Source: Hyphomicrobiaceae bacterium
GTDB lineage: Bacteria > Pseudomonadota > Alphaproteobacteria > Rhizobiales > Hyphomicrobiaceae
NCBI GenBank assembly: GCA_017353825.1
Contig: JAFMSC010000045.1
Location: 1-14,922, forward strand
Reading direction: 5' to 3'
DNA length: 14,922 bases
Shown here: in pieces, positions 13,901 through 14,922 of the stretch
Layout: every line of letters starts with the position of its first letter
How positions within the stretch are numbered: position 1 is the stretch's first letter
The notes under the pieces: model-generated
What the model saw: the letters and a program-made list of their open reading frames with translations, nothing else
Database searches by the model: none
What the model was told of the DNA's origin: nothing
Position numbers and translations under genes: made by a program

Positions 13901-14922
13901 GTGTCGCAGTACACAGACTACATCGCGCGCGCCGCCGCGGCCGGTGCGGAGTTCATCACCCTCGACGATCTGGCGAGCCGCGTCGAATCGTTCGACAATT
14001 CCTCGGTCAGCTACGCGGTGAGCGGCGACGTCGTCACCGCCGACGTCACGTCTCCCGACGCCGGGCGTTTTGCGCTCGACCTCGATAACCTCGGCGCGCA
14101 AACGATTGCGAGCGTGGCAGGCTGGTACGCCTACGACACCGACAGCGTATTCACCGACCGCGACGGCGGCACCTACGCGATCACCCTCGGCGCGACCCAG
14201 GCTGACGTGTCCCACATCACCGACGTCGGCGACCGCAATGAGCTGGTCTCGCTCACCGGCGATGGCACCGATCTTTCCTTCCGGATCGTCGGCGAGGGCA
14301 ACGTCATCATCGACCTCGCCAACGAGGCGGACACCGTGCCGATCGTCACTGGCGCGAACATCGTCAGCCAGGTCGGCGACGTGCTGACGCTCGACATCGG
14401 CGCGATCGGCACGCACGACGTGGCCGTCTCGCTCGTGGCCAATCATCCACCGGTCATCACGTCGAACGGGGGCGGCGCAACGGCGGCCATCTCCTACGCT
14501 GAGAACGGCATCGCGCCCGTGACCACGGTGACCGCCACCGATGCCGACGCGGGCCAGGCGCTCGCCTATTCGCTCGATGGTGGCGCCGACGCGGCATTGT
14601 TCAGCATCGACCCCACGACCGGCGCGCTGACCTTCAAGACCGCGCCCGACTTCGAGGCGCCTGCCGATCAGGACCGCAACAACGTCTATGACGTGATCGT
14701 GAAGGCTGCCGACACCGGCTCCCCGTCCACAAGTGACACACAGGCGCTGGCGATCACCGTTACCAACGTCAACGATCCACCGGTCATCACGTCGAACGGG
14801 GGCGGCGCAACGGCGGCCATCTCCTACGCTGAGAACGGCACCGCGGCCGTGACCACGGTGACCGCCACCGACGCCGACGCCGGCCAGACGCTCGCCTATT
14901 CGCTCGCTGGTGGCGCAGACGC
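10907..14922 (+). CDS. Giant extracellular protein: EEIGH domain, two CBM9-like domains, NodB-like deacetylase, cadherin repeats (3' partial)
   Basis: The frame is open for 1338 codons and leaves the window. The start is secure: an in-frame TAG lies at 10859-10861 and GGAG sits 8 nt before the ATG. Residues 1-165 include LLEEIGHYIDARVNAADAPGDEG (109-131 overall), a module I recall at the N terminus of large cyanobacterial and alphaproteobacterial surface proteins. Two related beta-sandwiches start with LDGSLSDW (175-182) and LDGSLAEW (343-350) and share GAEYNINFD; they look CBM9/DOMON-like. Residues about 507-700 resemble a glutamine-amidotransferase-like Rossmann region. A NodB-type deacetylase barrel follows, with RIDMD (769-773), THSFTH (845-850) and WPFHDY (977-982), fitting the metal Asp and His-x-x-x-His motifs of carbohydrate esterase family 4. 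Cadherin-like repeats start at 1179. No classical signal peptide is seen; type I secretion by a C-terminal signal beyond the window is likely. It probably modifies an exopolysaccharide. Confidence 0.88.
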   Translation, partial: MILQSPTQAEPLLQAALETVLARLRSLVDRPDRADLLTQAFGENANLPVAETLLRTLAAGKLPRVEVVNPDVLDGAYGAFVAASNTILVSGSLAHSTSADHAALLPAVLLEEIGHYIDARVNAADAPGDEGEIFARLAQGARLGQAELQSLRLQNDHAAISVDGKTAAVEEATLLDGSLSDWTAADRLDDEASGVAGYEAYGRYDAGTSTFELALRSPVPIGANSTIWLNTDRNLATGYQVFGFAAGAEYNINFDASGTPHLYTGADGQTLVPDATVDFAYSADRTVVEMTVSGAALGGTQALDAYIDVNNSAFLPNDYSNFTYTVAAPQAPAQPATVGAVTLDGSLAEWSDQTRIDRVAPVNGWEVYGRVSDDSYVFAIKAPAGTTVGPNTTAWLNTDQDVTTGFQIFATSGGAEYNINFDSNGVPFLFTGDAGATPASTDPLPFARSADGTTVEFAVAKAAIGNPTAIDALIDVNNTTFLPGNFSGPAYTVLDNSDLPARTDVSKKVAIVYSDTTAERYFGDPALPGQHDINLTAYSQLFMAAQNQAAMAGVPYDILTEADLTDLSKLVNYDAIVFPSFQFVNSANVTAIENNLKLLTQNYDTSLIAAGNFMTADQNGTVLPGDAYARMKELFDVAPQASGFSGSTSAAITSAGTGFDGVGGYTAGEAIHTYSNTAGVGWLAFTDATPGTTPLTVIDNETITGTGAGTYAAVTASSINGDRNVHFSTEALLGDNNQLWQAIQYAVDGTQGPTVGLQMTRGDAIVAARIDMDQAQEASDVTPEGGGPGIYNALLPILNEWKADYNFVGSYYIDIGNNPPDQQTNWAVSGPLYQQILAMGNEIGTHSFTHPEDTNTLTPAQIEFEFNQSQLLIEQQLGIDVTGAAVPGAPEHLATALEILPYFDYITGGYAGVGAGYPGAIGYILPSVQNQVYIAPNATFDFTLNDFRGMTPAQADAFWAQEWASLTAHADAPVVVWPFHDYGPTTWPVDATKQSPYDVSQYTDYIARAAAAGAEFITLDDLASRVESFDNSSVSYAVSGDVVTADVTSPDAGRFALDLDNLGAQTIASVAGWYAYDTDSVFTDRDGGTYAITLGATQADVSHITDVGDRNELVSLTGDGTDLSFRIVGEGNVIIDLANEADTVPIVTGANIVSQVGDVLTLDIGAIGTHDVAVSLVANHPPVITSNGGGATAAISYAENGIAPVTTVTATDADAGQALAYSLDGGADAALFSIDPTTGALTFKTAPDFEAPADQDRNNVYDVIVKAADTGSPSTSDTQALAITVTNVNDPPVITSNGGGATAAISYAENGTAAVTTVTATDADAGQTLAYSLAGGAD
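11426..12390 (+). repeat. Two tandem CBM9/DOMON-like domains within the giant protein
   Basis: Residues about 174-325 and 343-490 are homologous. Both open with LDGSL..W, continue through (T)WLNTD.(N/D).TG(Y/F)Q(V/I)F, AEYNINFD and (L/F)(Y/F)TG, and end with ID(V)NN..FLP. The identity is at protein level and the DNA has diverged, so the duplication is old. Tandem sugar-binding modules ahead of a deacetylase would help hold it on a polymer. Confidence 0.7.
14445..14922 (+). repeat. 330-bp direct repeat encoding cadherin-like domains
   Basis: The unit at 14445-14774 starts again at 14775 and is cut by the window end. The first 66 bp of the two copies are identical, and the rest of the overlap differs at only a handful of bases. 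Each unit encodes 110 residues: NxPPVITSNGGG, AENG...VTTVTATDADAGQ, then TGALTF..APDFE and ITVTNVNDPP, which is typical of calcium-binding cadherin-like repeats. More copies probably follow. Confidence 0.92.

Noticed and set aside
12989..14446. 485-codon leftward open frame
   Set aside because: It is exactly antisense to the deacetylase/cadherin gene. Its translation is Val/Asp/Arg/Gly-rich without recognisable domains, as expected for the shadow of a high-GC gene.

Overview
The window is high-GC bacterial DNA. It looks like an alphaproteobacterium, probably Hyphomicrobiales. This is inferred from the MASE1-PAS-HWE sensor kinase, the DUF1800/DUF1501 pair with a Tat leader, and the gene style. 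There is no rRNA or other marker gene to confirm it. I saw no tRNA, rRNA, CRISPR array, transposase or phage gene.

Layout. Bases 2-982 (+) hold the 3' part of a PAS/HisKA_2-like sensor kinase whose phospho-acceptor histidine position is an arginine. It converges on a complete MASE1-PAS-HWE sensor histidine kinase at 1171-3153 (-). A gene-free stretch rich in inverted repeats (3154-3766) separates that kinase from a rightward two-gene unit: a DUF1800 protein (3767-5206) and a Tat-exported DUF1501 protein (5210-6481). The two genes are 3 nt apart, and a perfect Shine-Dalgarno overlaps the first stop codon. After 320 nt comes the most striking gene, 6802-10512 (+). It encodes a 1236-residue protein with an N-terminal TIR domain, a coiled coil, one transmembrane helix, 17 WD40 repeats and a C-terminal PDZ domain. 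After a further 394 nt, a very large gene starts at 10907 (+) and is still open at the window end. It encodes an apparently extracellular protein: an N-terminal domain carrying EEIGH, two tandem CBM9/DOMON-like beta-sandwiches, a NodB-like polysaccharide-deacetylase barrel, then cadherin-like repeats.

How they may fit together (inference). Most products here sense or act at the cell envelope or outside it: two sensor kinases, an exported DUF1800/DUF1501 pair, a membrane-anchored TIR receptor and a giant carbohydrate-acting secreted protein. The best candidate for an undescribed system is the TIR-TM-WD40-PDZ protein. Charge around its membrane helix favours a cytosolic TIR domain and an outward-facing WD40/PDZ part. 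That is a Toll-receptor-like layout with no STAND NTPase. Whether its neighbours belong to the same system cannot be told from this window.
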